Source: Halanaerobium saccharolyticum
Lineage (GTDB): Bacteria; Bacillota; Halanaerobiia; Halanaerobiales; Halanaerobiaceae
Assembly (NCBI RefSeq): GCF_003053565.1
Contig: NZ_QAXS01000003.1
Location: 1 to 64,000, forward strand
Direction: 5' to 3'
DNA: 64,000 nucleotides
The position numbers were made by a program, and so were the translations under genes. The notes beneath the pieces were generated by a model, which saw nothing but the letters and a program-made list of their open reading frames with translations, was not told where the DNA came from and made no database searches. Of this stretch, positions 17,642 through 26,768 are shown piece by piece (the stretch's first letter is position 1; each line of letters opens with the position of its first letter).

Positions 17642-20600
17642 AAATCACCTGTCCCTTGACAACACCCTGGTTGCGCTCAGTGTCACCGATCTCCAGTGCC
17701 CAGAAAACAGGAAAGCGCTCCGAAATTTCAGTTTTGATAATCTCCGGTGCAGCAAAGGCAACCAGCTGGAAATTAAGCTTATCGGCAATCTTAAAGATTG
17801 GATCCAGCACATGAGCTGCCGAAGCCTTACCAAAGGGATTATCCAGAAAAAGCACTGTCCAGGGATTTGACTTATCAAAACGCTGTTTTTTGTAATTTAA
17901 AAGCATCATCATCATGAAGGCATTGATCGAAAGTGACTGACCACCACTGCCCTCAGGTCCATTCCCCTTACCCTGAATCACTGATTCCCAGTCAGAATAG
18001 AAATAATCCTGGGGACGGGCATGGATAAATTCATTTTTTTCGGTCATTTTATAGACCTGGAGCACAGGATAGCGGCCGCGCAGTGCTCTTGAGAAAAGAG
18101 CGGCATCTCCACAGTATTCCTTGAGCTTATAATCCGGCAGCTGCTCAACATCAATTTCCTCCCGGTTAAATTTATTGATCAGCTCCAGGAAATATTCCTT
18201 CAGCTCTGCAATTACCTCCTGCCCATCATCAGGCAGCAGATCATCCCGGCGCAGTCTGACCAAAGGAAAGGCATGACCCCGCTGATTGTGGTAGACCATA
18301 TTGCTGATCATTTCCTTCATCGAAGTAATCAGCCGCATCACATGAATTGCCGAGCGCTCAGCCCACTGCTGTCTGGCCTCTTCTGCCTCCGTTTTGTTGC
18401 GGTCAATTGTGTTCAGCTCATTATTTATATATTCCTTAAAGGAATTCAGCATCTCATAGTTATACTGATAATCACTGGCGCGAAAGTTATGGAGCAGTTT
18501 TTCGTTGATGCTGTTTTTTAAGGTGATATTTTCCACCACATCTTTGACATCATTTTTAAAATGATAGAAATTATCTTCAGTCTTTTCCCGGAGAGACTTA
18601 AGCTTATTTTCAATAGCGCGGTAGTCATTCTCCCAGTTCTCGATAACTGCTGCCGGGGAATCCTTAAGTTCTTCTTTAACTCCGGCATTGAGTTCACCCT
18701 TTGCTGCCTCCAGCTGATAATATTCCAACTTATTGCTGAGGTTATTATAGATCTGTATTTTTTCCTGATAATTTAAAATCATCTCTTCCAGCTTGGAGAA
18801 ATAATCCCTATTTTCACTCAGCTCTTTTTTTATTTCCAGCTCCTTAATATTTAGCTCTACTTCCTCCCAGCTCTGAACCGAGCGCTGAAAACGACCTTTA
18901 ATTTCAGCTGCCTTCTCTTCCAGCTCATTTTCTCTTGATTCCAGTTGGCCGCGGCGGACCAAAATATCTTCCTGCAGGTTCTGAGCCTGCTTTTGGAGCT
19001 TTTTAAGCTGCTCACTTATTTCCTCCAGAGCAGTCTTAAGCTGACTCTGATTTTTGAAACCATAATCACGCTCTTCCCAGTCAGCAGAGATCTGAGTCAG
19101 TTCTGATTTCAGCTCATTAATATCTTTCAGCAGCTTCTGCAGCCCTGCCTCCAGGTATTTAAGTTCAGCTGCCTTTTCCTCTTCTTTTTTCTGGAGTGAA
19201 ATCACTTCCTCGTAGTTTAGATAACACTGATGCTGCTCAAAGGCAAAAAGCTCAGGATACTGCTCCCGGGGAGCAATGTTAAGCTCCTCTTTTCTAAATT
19301 CACTTTTCAGTTCAACCTGCCTGTCACTCAGCATTTCATTTAAGCTGCCGGCAAAGTCCCGCAGAGCCTGCAGCCAGTTCTCATAATTATTTTCCAGCCG
19401 CAGCTCTTCTTTCTGCCTCTTTTTCTGCTCTTTTTTATTATCTCCAAGCAGTCCCTCCAGCCGCTCTATCTCAGCCAGCGCTTCCTGATAGTGGCTTTCT
19501 TTCTTTTCCAGCTCCCTTTTTGCCTCCAGATAGTCTTTAACCTGCTTTTGATTTTCTTGAAGCTCAGTTAATTTTTTCTCTTTTTGCTGATATTCTTTGT
19601 TCAGAGAATTGATTTTTTCAGCTGTATTTTTAATCCTCTGCTCATATTTCTTGATTTCTGCCTGCAGAGATTCCAGTTTAGATTTCTCATTTCCCAATCT
19701 TATTTTGATTTCAGCAGCTGATTCTGCTGTCAGCATGGTCTCAGCCCGGTAGTTGAGCTGATTTAAGTTTTTGAGTTTTCGCTCCAGAATAGATATTGTC
19801 TCTCTAATCTCAGCCTCTTTGTTTTTTAAACCACTAAACCACTGCTCAAAATTCTTTTTATCCTCAGTAAAATTCTTTTCCGTACCGGTCAGAAGTTTAA
19901 AGGGAAGCTTAGAATCACTGCCGTTCAGCTGATGGTTGATAAAGATAGGTACAGCAAAGTGAGAAATCTCCTCTATAGAAATATTAGCCTTAATCTTTTC
20001 CCAGTCTGACTCATAAACTACCACCAGGCCATAAGGCAGCAGGGGATAGTCTTTTAGATATTTTTGCCGCTGCTCCACCAGTTCAAACAAAAATTCACTG
20101 CCGTAATAAACGCGAATATCGAGCTCTTTAATTTTCTGATAGAGCCTTTTCTGCTCCAGACTGGCCACCCAGTATTCTCTGTCATTTAGATTTAAGTCAA
20201 GCTGGAGCTCAAACTTATCTGCATTCAGCTCCTGCAGCCTTTCCTCTTTTTCGTTGATTAATTTTAAGAGTTCATTTTTTTGCTGCTGCAGCCACTGTTT
20301 ACTGTAAAATTCCTCAAATTTATCAAGATTTAAACTTTTTAGAAGCTGAGAAAAGAGCTCTTCCTCAGATTCTTTCTGTTTTTGAAGCTCTTCTTTTAGC
20401 TTTTCGACCATAGTCTCTTGAGCGGCTGCTTTAACTGCAGTCTGCTGTTTTTCAGCCTGCAGCTTTTCTTTCTGTTCTTGCTGTTCTTTTAAAGCTTCTT
20501 CCAGCTTTTCCAGTTTAGAATTTAAATTAGCTATATCTTTATCCAAATTCTGCAGCAGATACTCCGGCGTTTCCAGCTCCAACGGGTTAAAAAAGTGAGC

Positions 20601-22097
20601 CAACTTTTCTTTTTCGGCCTCAAACTGCTGCTTCTCGTGCTCATATTTTAACTTAAACTGCTGCTCATCTCTAATTTTTTGTTCAATCTTATTTTCTTCA
20701 GCTTCCAGCTGCTTAAGTTTCTCTGCTAAATATTTCTGATAGGAATAATAATCAGCAGCTGAATGTTTAATTTTAGAGTTTAGATCAGCAATTTCTGCAG
20801 CTGTCTCTTCCTTAAGTTTCTTGATTTCTGTTTCCAGTTCCTTAAATTCAGTTCTCTCTTTTAGAGAATTTATTTTTTCTCTTTTTGCTTCGGCTTCATT
20901 CAGCAGCTCCTCTAATTTGAGATATTTCTGGTTCAGCTTTAACTGCAGCTCTTCTGCTTTTAGCCGCTCAAGCTGACTATCTAATTTCTGCTGCTCAACT
21001 TCGGCGCTTTCCTGTTCTGACTTAAGTTTATTTAAAGCCCTCAGTTTTTTAACATATTTTAAGTTTTCTGATTCAAAATTAAGCTCTTTAATCCGCTCTG
21101 CAGTCTTTTCTTTTTCTCGCTGACTGCGGCGCAGCTCATTTTCTAAAAAAGTCCTGCGGTCTGCAATCCCTTTCAAATAATTATTTCCTCGCTCTCTGAT
21201 CATCTCCCGGGTTTCTTTAAGCTGCAGCCCCTGCTTAGCATCACTTAAGAGAGGGTCAACCATCTGGGAGAGAGTTTTTAAATCCTCGCGTCGGGATAAA
21301 AGCTCAGGCAGATTGCGGGCAATTTTTACATTGTCTACAAAAATATTGAGCAGCGAATTTTTTTCCCGCTCATTGTAATAACTGATGCTCTCACTGACAG
21401 CTGGAATAATCAACTGATCAAAAAGAGCCTTATTATCTTTTGCCTGCGAAAAATATTTCTCCAAACCTCCCTCACTGCGGTTGATATTTTTCATAATCTC
21501 CCACTCCGAACGATAAATCCCGTGGCTGCTTAAATACTGATAGTATTCCGAGTTAAGACTCGACACAGCTGTTTTGGAATATTTGATAAAATCAGCCCGA
21601 TTTTGATCAATGAATTCTTCCAGCCGCTGATATTCCAGCACCTGATCACTGCTTTTAGTGTAAAGGGGCAGATTAGTCAGACTAAAACGGCTATTACCCT
21701 GATACTCATGAGTATAGAGAAAATATTTTAGACCAACTTTGCCTTCTTCATCAGTTGTGCTCTGCTGTTTGTGAGCGGAAACACAGATTCCGGTCAAAAG
21801 CTTTTTATCTTCACTGCCATCAAGCCGCCACTCCAGCACCACGTGGAAGGTATAAGGCTGAAAAACCTGATAGCGGTCATAAAACATTCCCTCCAGCTTA
21901 TTTCCATTCCGCTTACCCCAGGCAGTTCCAGGAAGGAGGAGCTGAGAGATCAGCTGCAGCATAACCCCCTTACCACTGCCATTTTGCAGGGTAAAGAGAC
22001 TGTGGTCAGATTCCAGATCAAAGATTGAGTTCCGGTGCTGTTTCTGAAAACCATCATATTTATTCCCTGTAATCCTAATTTTGCTCAGTCTGGGCAT
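17613..22097 (-). CDS. jetC: Wadjet SMC-like ATPase JetC
   Basis: 1494-residue SMC-like motor. The N-terminal ATPase part has a P-loop-like LFTLQNGSGKGVMLQL (Lys43). Residues about 290-1200 are long charged coiled coils broken by a non-coil stretch near 640-760, probably the hinge. The C-terminal part has the ABC signature GSGGQSLSINAF (near 1383) and a Walker B-like VLFLDNPFGKAS (Asp1419). Two positions are unusual: Gly44 where Ser/Thr is expected after the Walker A Lys, and Asn where the catalytic Glu usually follows the Walker B Asp. The ATG has AGGAGG in the end of jetB and overlaps it by 23 bases. Confidence 0.95.
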   Translation of the reverse strand: MPRLSKIRITGNKYDGFQKQHRNSIFDLESDHSLFTLQNGSGKGVMLQLISQLLLPGTAWGKRNGNKLEGMFYDRYQVFQPYTFHVVLEWRLDGSEDKKLLTGICVSAHKQQSTTDEEGKVGLKYFLYTHEYQGNSRFSLTNLPLYTKSSDQVLEYQRLEEFIDQNRADFIKYSKTAVSSLNSEYYQYLSSHGIYRSEWEIMKNINRSEGGLEKYFSQAKDNKALFDQLIIPAVSESISYYNEREKNSLLNIFVDNVKIARNLPELLSRREDLKTLSQMVDPLLSDAKQGLQLKETREMIRERGNNYLKGIADRRTFLENELRRSQREKEKTAERIKELNFESENLKYVKKLRALNKLKSEQESAEVEQQKLDSQLERLKAEELQLKLNQKYLKLEELLNEAEAKREKINSLKERTEFKELETEIKKLKEETAAEIADLNSKIKHSAADYYSYQKYLAEKLKQLEAEENKIEQKIRDEQQFKLKYEHEKQQFEAEKEKLAHFFNPLELETPEYLLQNLDKDIANLNSKLEKLEEALKEQQEQKEKLQAEKQQTAVKAAAQETMVEKLKEELQKQKESEEELFSQLLKSLNLDKFEEFYSKQWLQQQKNELLKLINEKEERLQELNADKFELQLDLNLNDREYWVASLEQKRLYQKIKELDIRVYYGSEFLFELVEQRQKYLKDYPLLPYGLVVVYESDWEKIKANISIEEISHFAVPIFINHQLNGSDSKLPFKLLTGTEKNFTEDKKNFEQWFSGLKNKEAEIRETISILERKLKNLNQLNYRAETMLTAESAAEIKIRLGNEKSKLESLQAEIKKYEQRIKNTAEKINSLNKEYQQKEKKLTELQENQKQVKDYLEAKRELEKKESHYQEALAEIERLEGLLGDNKKEQKKRQKEELRLENNYENWLQALRDFAGSLNEMLSDRQVELKSEFRKEELNIAPREQYPELFAFEQHQCYLNYEEVISLQKKEEEKAAELKYLEAGLQKLLKDINELKSELTQISADWEERDYGFKNQSQLKTALEEISEQLKKLQKQAQNLQEDILVRRGQLESRENELEEKAAEIKGRFQRSVQSWEEVELNIKELEIKKELSENRDYFSKLEEMILNYQEKIQIYNNLSNKLEYYQLEAAKGELNAGVKEELKDSPAAVIENWENDYRAIENKLKSLREKTEDNFYHFKNDVKDVVENITLKNSINEKLLHNFRASDYQYNYEMLNSFKEYINNELNTIDRNKTEAEEARQQWAERSAIHVMRLITSMKEMISNMVYHNQRGHAFPLVRLRRDDLLPDDGQEVIAELKEYFLELINKFNREEIDVEQLPDYKLKEYCGDAALFSRALRGRYPVLQVYKMTEKNEFIHARPQDYFYSDWESVIQGKGNGPEGSGGQSLSINAFMMMMLLNYKKQRFDKSNPWTVLFLDNPFGKASAAHVLDPIFKIADKLNFQLVAFAAPEIIKTEISERFPVFWALEIGDTERNQGVVKGQVIYGERRAKMD

Positions 22098-22854
22098 TCT
22101 GATCTTCCTCCTCTAGCTCTTTTCTGCTTTCTAAAATCAAATCCATAAATTTATTGTAGCGCTTCTGGCTGTGGTAGAGTTCATCCAGCCGTTCATAAAG
22201 CTCCGCTTTTGGAATCAGCTTTAGCTCATCACTCTGGTCAATAATCAATCCCTGTTCAGTTAAGGGTTTCAAAGCCGTGTTAATAAAAGAAAGTCGATTA
22301 CCCTTAGTTCTGGTCACATCCACCTGCTCATCCTTATTCAGCCGATATTCGCTAAACTCAGTCAGCCAGAGCTCAGCCACCTCTTCCACGGCAATTGACC
22401 AATTTTGAGTAAAGGACTCATCTTCTTTTTTGCGCTCAAGCCAGCTCTCTAAAGTTGCGGTAACCAGGTCAGAAAGGCGGTGATAGGAGATTCCTTCCTC
22501 TTCCCAGCGTATCCGAACATGACTTTCTTTATCAATCTCAGCCAGAAAAATTGAAATAATGATATTGGCCAGATAAAAATAGCGCTTCCGCCTGAGGCCG
22601 GAATATTTTTCTTTCATCTGGGTATATGAATTAGCAAAACTTGAGCCTCTTGCCTTGGAGACAAGATGAACATTTTTGGCCGTTGAAAAAACTCTTAAAC
22701 CCGCCTCAGCAGCCATGGTGTTGACGATATTATGTACCTCACTGTTAGTTCTGTACTTTTCAGCCAGCGGATCAGAGACTGAAAGAATCTCTTCTTCTAA
22801 AAGTTTGAAAAATAGGGCGGCTCCATTTTCGAGCTCTTCCTGTTTAAATGCCAT
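22075..22854 (-). CDS. jetB: Wadjet kite-like subunit JetB
   Basis: 259-residue protein in the position of JetB, the MukE/kite-type subunit that bridges JetA and JetC. It is mostly helical and acidic with winged-helix-like segments (for example RLSFINTALKPLTEQGLIID). The ATG at 22854 is preferred over one 17 codons upstream because GGAGG lies just before it inside the jetA end and it leaves one base after the jetA stop. Sequence similarity by eye is weak; the call rests on gene order and size. Confidence 0.88.
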   Translation of the reverse strand: MAFKQEELENGAALFFKLLEEEILSVSDPLAEKYRTNSEVHNIVNTMAAEAGLRVFSTAKNVHLVSKARGSSFANSYTQMKEKYSGLRRKRYFYLANIIISIFLAEIDKESHVRIRWEEEGISYHRLSDLVTATLESWLERKKEDESFTQNWSIAVEEVAELWLTEFSEYRLNKDEQVDVTRTKGNRLSFINTALKPLTEQGLIIDQSDELKLIPKAELYERLDELYHSQKRYNKFMDLILESRKELEEEDQNAQTEQN

Positions 22855-22855
22855 T

Positions 22856-24346
22856 TTAATCTTCCTCCAGATAAATTTTATAGGGTGAAATAATAAACTG
22901 ATCAAGTAGATTTACTTTTTTACTGCTGCCTGTCAGCCTGGCTGCGAGTTTTTTACCTTCCAGCTCAGCCAGTTTTGGCTCGGCTTTTACTAACTTATTG
23001 AATAAAAGCAGCCGCTCATCCAGTCCCGGATATTCTTCCACAATTTTAAGTCTAATATCGGTGATGATAAACATCATAAATAACTCCAGATTAATTGGCT
23101 GACTCAGCCATTTCTCTTTTTTGGCTGTGCTCAGCTGATTTAGTTCTGTCAGCTTAAATTCTCCTTTTTGCAGCAGCTCGTTAAAAACATCCTGCCAGAG
23201 TTCAACCGCAAGCTCCCAGTCTATTTCCCGCTCTGGAGCTGAGTCAATTTCTACTGTTTCTATTTCCCCTTCACTTTCTTCCAGATAGCTGTAAAGCTGT
23301 TGTTCAGACCAGGCCCAGTCTAGGGGAAAGATAAAGTTCTGCTTCGGTGAAAAAAATGGATTTAACATTTTTTCTAAATCATCAATTTTAGGTAAGCCAG
23401 ATTTAACTACAGTATTCTGCCAGAAATCTTTTTTAAAACTCAGGCGAGAAGTCTGCCAGAAAATATCGGGATTTTCCCGTCTCAGCTGCAGCTCAAGTGA
23501 CAGATTGGAAACTGTCAGTTCTGCCAGATAATCATGGAGAGCTCTTGCTCGCTCCAGTTCTTCAAATAGGAGTTCTCCTTCTTTCTGATCAACATTTTCA
23601 AAACTGTCCAGCCTGTCCCGCCAGACAAAAATATCACTGAAAACTTTTTTCTCTTCTTTAAACTGCTCCCTGACCTCAGCCTCAGTCCGACGTCGGCGCT
23701 CTTTGTAGGCTGAAAATATCAGGCCCGGATTGCGCAGTATATCCTCCCGCCAGTCCTTTTCCTTTTTGATCAAGTTGCGGACCCGGGCAATTAAATTGCT
23801 GACACTGCCTTTAGCTTCTTTAAAGTTACCGTTTTTAATCAGCTGCAGAGTATAAAACTGCTCCAGATCAAAACCAAACTCCTGCAGAATCTCCCTGGTA
23901 ATAAAAATTATCTCCTGTGAAATCTCGGAGAGCCTGTAGACTGTGCTCCCACCTTCCTGCCAGTTGGAAGCCTCCCGGTCCGGAATCAAATAGCGGTATT
24001 TAAAATCTCTAAATCCTCCCGCTGTTTCATCATAAATTTTGACATGAAAATATGACTGCTGTTTGGGATCTCCCGAATAAAGAACTCCATCCACCAGTCT
24101 TTCAATTTCTTCCATATTTATATTAAGCTGCATTTCTTTTAAAATTTCAACAGTCAGCTGCAGCAAATCACTGCGGCTGCGCTGCTGATTATTATTTATT
24201 TCTCTTTTGAAAACCTTTAGCAGCAGGTAAAGAGAAATTTGATGGGAATATTCGTTAAGTGTGCCCACATCCATTCCCTGTCCCAGTTCTGCTATTGCTT
24301 TTGTCTTTTTTAAGCGCTCATGTAAACCTGTATTTGCCTGATCCAT
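22856..24346 (-). CDS. jetA: Wadjet kleisin-like subunit JetA
   Basis: 496-residue protein in the first position of the operon. Gene order and size match the JetA proteins of clostridial-type Wadjet systems (I recall the DUF5716 kind, which suggests type II, but subtype needs a search). Characterised JetA proteins act as the kleisin (MukF-like) that links two JetC heads. The start NTGLHERLKKTKAIAELGQGMD and the acidic helical middle (about 200-290) fit this. The ATG is preceded by GGAGAGG. No transposase or other defence gene flanks the operon. Confidence 0.9.
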   Translation of the reverse strand: MDQANTGLHERLKKTKAIAELGQGMDVGTLNEYSHQISLYLLLKVFKREINNNQQRSRSDLLQLTVEILKEMQLNINMEEIERLVDGVLYSGDPKQQSYFHVKIYDETAGGFRDFKYRYLIPDREASNWQEGGSTVYRLSEISQEIIFITREILQEFGFDLEQFYTLQLIKNGNFKEAKGSVSNLIARVRNLIKKEKDWREDILRNPGLIFSAYKERRRRTEAEVREQFKEEKKVFSDIFVWRDRLDSFENVDQKEGELLFEELERARALHDYLAELTVSNLSLELQLRRENPDIFWQTSRLSFKKDFWQNTVVKSGLPKIDDLEKMLNPFFSPKQNFIFPLDWAWSEQQLYSYLEESEGEIETVEIDSAPEREIDWELAVELWQDVFNELLQKGEFKLTELNQLSTAKKEKWLSQPINLELFMMFIITDIRLKIVEEYPGLDERLLLFNKLVKAEPKLAELEGKKLAARLTGSSKKVNLLDQFIISPYKIYLEED

Positions 24347-24450
24347 AAAACCCTCTCCAGAATAATTTTTAATTTGCTTTCATTTAATATTATTCTATTT
24401 AGGAGAGATTCTTCCTGCTTTTAGAACCAGATAATCTGAGTTTTAATATA

Positions 24451-24567
24451 TTATGTATTTTGATTCACATATTTAATATAATCCAGATAATATTTTATTG
24501 ACTTATCAAGATTTTGATAGACCAGCTTATCATTCTTCAAATAAGAAAGCTGTCCCTGAATTTTTGA
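24451..24567 (-). other. Open frame continuing past the dlgD stop codon
   Basis: After the TAA of the reductase gene the same frame stays open for 38 codons before the next stop, reading SKIQGQLSYLKNDKLVYQ and onward, rich in Lys/Tyr/Leu/Asn. It has no start codon signal of its own. It may be chance in AT-rich DNA, a lost C-terminal extension, or the tail of a decayed gene. The remaining 24361-24450 shows no feature beyond the jetA ribosome binding site. Confidence 0.25.
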
Positions 24568-25554
24568 TTATAAACTATTGATCTTCTCCCAGACTTCTTC
24601 ATTAACTGGGATTCCTTTTTCTAAATTTTCCTGTCTTCTTAAATAGGTTCTTTCCCCTGGATAAGTAGGTCTTTGTTCAGGATCAACTCTCTCAGCCGAA
24701 TGAACCGAATCAACTGTCTGTTCAATTGTTTCTTCATTAATTTTATCTTCCATATCAAAAACCATAAACAGTTGAGAAATCGCATATTCTTTTTCTTTTT
24801 TCCCAATTAAAAAAGTATTTAAACCTCCAGAGAGTAGTGAAGCAAACAAATCAAACATCATTGAAAGCCCGGATCCTTTCCAGTAACCAGCTGGAAGCGG
24901 TCGCATTGATTTCAATATCTCTCCTGGATCAGTGGTTAATTCCCCTGCTTGATTATAGCCACCTGGATAGGGTAATTCCTTATTTCCCATCTCATATTTC
25001 CCCAGGGTTCCATAAGCATACTGAGAAACTGCCATATCTAAAACAATATGCTTTTTAGGCCGGGGAACTGCCATTACAAGCGGATTATTCCCAAGTTTTG
25101 ATTCTTTTGCTCCCCAGGGTGGTAAATTAGGTAGTGTATTAGTAAAACAAATCGCCCCACAACCTGCTTCTGCTGCCTGCCAGCCAAAAGCACCTCCCCG
25201 CAGCCAGTGGTTTGTATTTTTCAGAGCCATAACTGCTATACCCTCTCTTTTGGCTTTTTCAATTGCTTTCTCCATTATCAACTGAGCATTTAAATTCCCG
25301 GGGCCCAGCTGTCCATCATATATTTCAATATTCCCATTAGTATCAACCTTTTTTGGCTCAGCCTTGATATCTATATAACCTTCGTCAATCATCATTATAA
25401 ACTCGGGAAATCTATTAACTCCGTGAGACTGAAAACCATCCAGACTGCTGTCGGCAAAATTTTTGGCAGCCAGTTCTGCTTTTTTCTTCTCGAAACCTCG
25501 GTCCAAAAGAATTTCGAAAAATTTATCATATAGCTTCTGGTAGGAAATTCGCAT
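24568..25554 (-). CDS. dlgD: 2,3-diketo-L-gulonate reductase-like (Ldh_2/malate dehydrogenase family)
   Basis: 328-residue cytoplasmic NAD(P)H-dependent reductase. The protein follows E. coli YiaK/DlgD closely from memory: GFQSHGVNRFPEFI (about 39-52), NTNHWLRGGAFGWQAAEAGC (about 113-132), PPWGAKESKLGNNPL (about 146-160), and MGYWKGSG-like AGYWKGSGLSMMFD. Length is normal. The catalytic His of the family is in SHGVNRF. DlgD reduces 2,3-diketo-L-gulonate in L-ascorbate breakdown, but no other yia/ula genes are present here, so the true keto-acid substrate is uncertain. The ATG has GAGGAG upstream. It stands alone, divergent from the riboswitch gene. Confidence 0.85.
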   Translation of the reverse strand: MRISYQKLYDKFFEILLDRGFEKKKAELAAKNFADSSLDGFQSHGVNRFPEFIMMIDEGYIDIKAEPKKVDTNGNIEIYDGQLGPGNLNAQLIMEKAIEKAKREGIAVMALKNTNHWLRGGAFGWQAAEAGCGAICFTNTLPNLPPWGAKESKLGNNPLVMAVPRPKKHIVLDMAVSQYAYGTLGKYEMGNKELPYPGGYNQAGELTTDPGEILKSMRPLPAGYWKGSGLSMMFDLFASLLSGGLNTFLIGKKEKEYAISQLFMVFDMEDKINEETIEQTVDSVHSAERVDPEQRPTYPGERTYLRRQENLEKGIPVNEEVWEKINSL

Positions 25555-25882
25555 TTAACTCACTCCTCAATTATTTTTCTGTACTTTTTAATCCTGATAA
25601 ATTATTAATATTCTCTCATAACTATTATTCTTTTTAAGCAGTAAACTTCCTGCTTTATTGCTAAGATTATAATAGTTTAAGAGCACTGGTTTTCATTAAA
25701 TTGAAGCTTTATATTTTTAAAAAACAAGGTTATGTAAAATTATTTTAGCCATTTAATAAAAGTAATAAAATAAATTTATTAGAAATATATGTGAATATAA
25801 GCAGGAATTATCCTCTTTATAGCAAATATATTATATAGAATTAAGATAAAATTTTTACAAATCTAAAATCAAATATTTATAA

Positions 25883-25956
25883 GGGCAAAATAATTGAAAG
25901 ATTATTACGCAAAGATCTGAATCTAAGGATTTTATCTATGATTGTCAGATTTGCCT
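25883..25956 (+). promoter_or_regulatory. Cyclic di-GMP-I riboswitch (GEMM)
   Basis: All hallmarks are present in order: GGGCAAAA, a hairpin AATAAT-TGAAAG-ATTATT with a GAAA tetraloop, then ACGCAAAG, a stem ATCTGA/TCAGAT enclosing CTAAGG and CTATG, and a closing TTGCC that pairs with GGCAA at the 5' side. The layout matches clostridial GEMM-I aptamers. The remaining 25560-25880 is AT-rich with no gene or clear promoter. Specificity for c-di-GMP rather than cGAMP is assumed from the usual class. Confidence 0.93.
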
Positions 25957-25967
25957 CAGGTATTTAA

Positions 25968-25999
25968 GGCCACAGTGATGAAAATTGCTGTGGTTTTTT
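25968..25999 (+). terminator. Riboswitch expression-platform terminator
   Basis: CCACAG (25970-25975) pairs with CTGTGG (25988-25993), followed by six T. It can be extended by wobble pairs with the AAGG before it. AGGC (25967-25970) could alternatively pair with GCCT (25953-25956) of the aptamer P1, so ligand binding would free the terminator; an OFF switch is therefore favoured, weakly. Confidence 0.88.
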
Positions 26000-26055
26000 G
26001 TATAAAAATTATAATTAAATCGCTTGGTAGAATTTGCAGCAGGGAGGATTAAAAT

Positions 26056-26652
26056 ATGAAAGTATTAGATTTCTTTAAAAAAAGCAAAGAATATAATTTT
26101 ATTAAAAACAATGATTTAGAGGACTGGTGGAATAACAATTTTAGTGAAAGGGAAAGAAAAAAAATAATCTCTGAAAGTGCATATCTTCTTCAAAATAAAT
26201 CAAAGAAAACAGCTGCCAGAACACTGTATCTGCTGGCTGGAAATGTAATCACAAAATTTTACAATCAGAATCCAGAAGTTGTAATCCGCATCTTAAATAA
26301 GGCAGCTGAATTATCAGATGAGCCAATGGAATTATTTGAAATCCACTCTCAGTTAATTAAACTTTACTCTGATAGAGAAAATGAAGATGACAAAAATAAA
26401 GAGAAAATAATTAAGCTCTGCCAAAAACAAATTGCCATCTCTGAAGATGTTCTCAAAATCTTAAAGAACAAAGATCATGAAGCTCAAAAATCCAGTTATC
26501 CGGCTCATATTGGTTATCAAAAATTAGCATTAATTAGATTTAGAGAAGGAAATAAAGAAAAGGCTGTTCATTTACTTAAAAAAGCAAAGAAAGAAAATTG
26601 GAAGGGTGACTGGGATCAAATCCTGACAGAATTTAATTCTAATAGAGAATAA
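26056..26652 (+). CDS. Helical protein of unknown function under c-di-GMP riboswitch control
   Basis: 198-residue soluble protein, no signal peptide or membrane segment. It is highly charged and appears all-helical. Segments such as ARTLYLLAGNVITKFYNQNPE and KLALIRFREGNKEKAVHLLKKA look like tetratricopeptide-type helix pairs. Residues 95-135 are very Lys/Asp/Glu-rich. I do not recognise a named family. GGGAGG lies 7 bases before the ATG. The gene is one of only two on the plus strand, is preceded by a c-di-GMP-I riboswitch and terminator, and ends in a terminator, so it is a single-gene c-di-GMP regulon member. Roles in surface attachment, secretion or motility are possible but only inferred from the ligand. 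Confidence 0.88.
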   Translation: MKVLDFFKKSKEYNFIKNNDLEDWWNNNFSERERKKIISESAYLLQNKSKKTAARTLYLLAGNVITKFYNQNPEVVIRILNKAAELSDEPMELFEIHSQLIKLYSDRENEDDKNKEKIIKLCQKQIAISEDVLKILKNKDHEAQKSSYPAHIGYQKLALIRFREGNKEKAVHLLKKAKKENWKGDWDQILTEFNSNRE

Positions 26653-26695
26653 AATAAGAATCTAATTATAAGTTAATAGTATAATCCAAATCTAA

Positions 26696-26735
26696 AAAGC
26701 TTAGAGGCCTTCTCTTAAAAAGGCTTCTAAGCTTT
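26696..26735. terminator. Bidirectional terminator between convergent genes
   Basis: A 16-base stem with one wobble pair: AAAGCTTAGAGGCCTT against AAGGCTTCTAAGCTTT, with an 8-base loop. It lies between the unknown plus-strand gene and the minus-strand lacI gene and can serve both. Confidence 0.85.
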
Positions 26736-26768
26736 AATTAATTCTTTTATTATTTAACTCTTTTAAAA

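Noticed and set aside
9900-22030. Long plus-strand open frames opposite the MATE, GntP and jetC/jetA genes (for example 10111-10467, 12546-12881, 21755-22028)
   Set aside because: They lie fully inside well-supported minus-strand genes, lack ribosome binding sites and have no recognisable domains.
17613-22097. Repetitive Glu/Lys/Gln-rich DNA in jetC as a possible tandem repeat or low-complexity insertion
   Set aside because: It is explained by long coiled coils expected in an SMC-like protein; no exact repeat unit is seen.
22855-22905. Upstream start for jetB overlapping jetA by 50 bases
   Set aside because: The ATG at 22854 has GGAGG directly upstream and the extra 17 residues do not look conserved.
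25555-25880. Promoter for the riboswitch transcript
   Set aside because: Several AT-rich hexamers occur but none gives a convincing -35/-10 pair.
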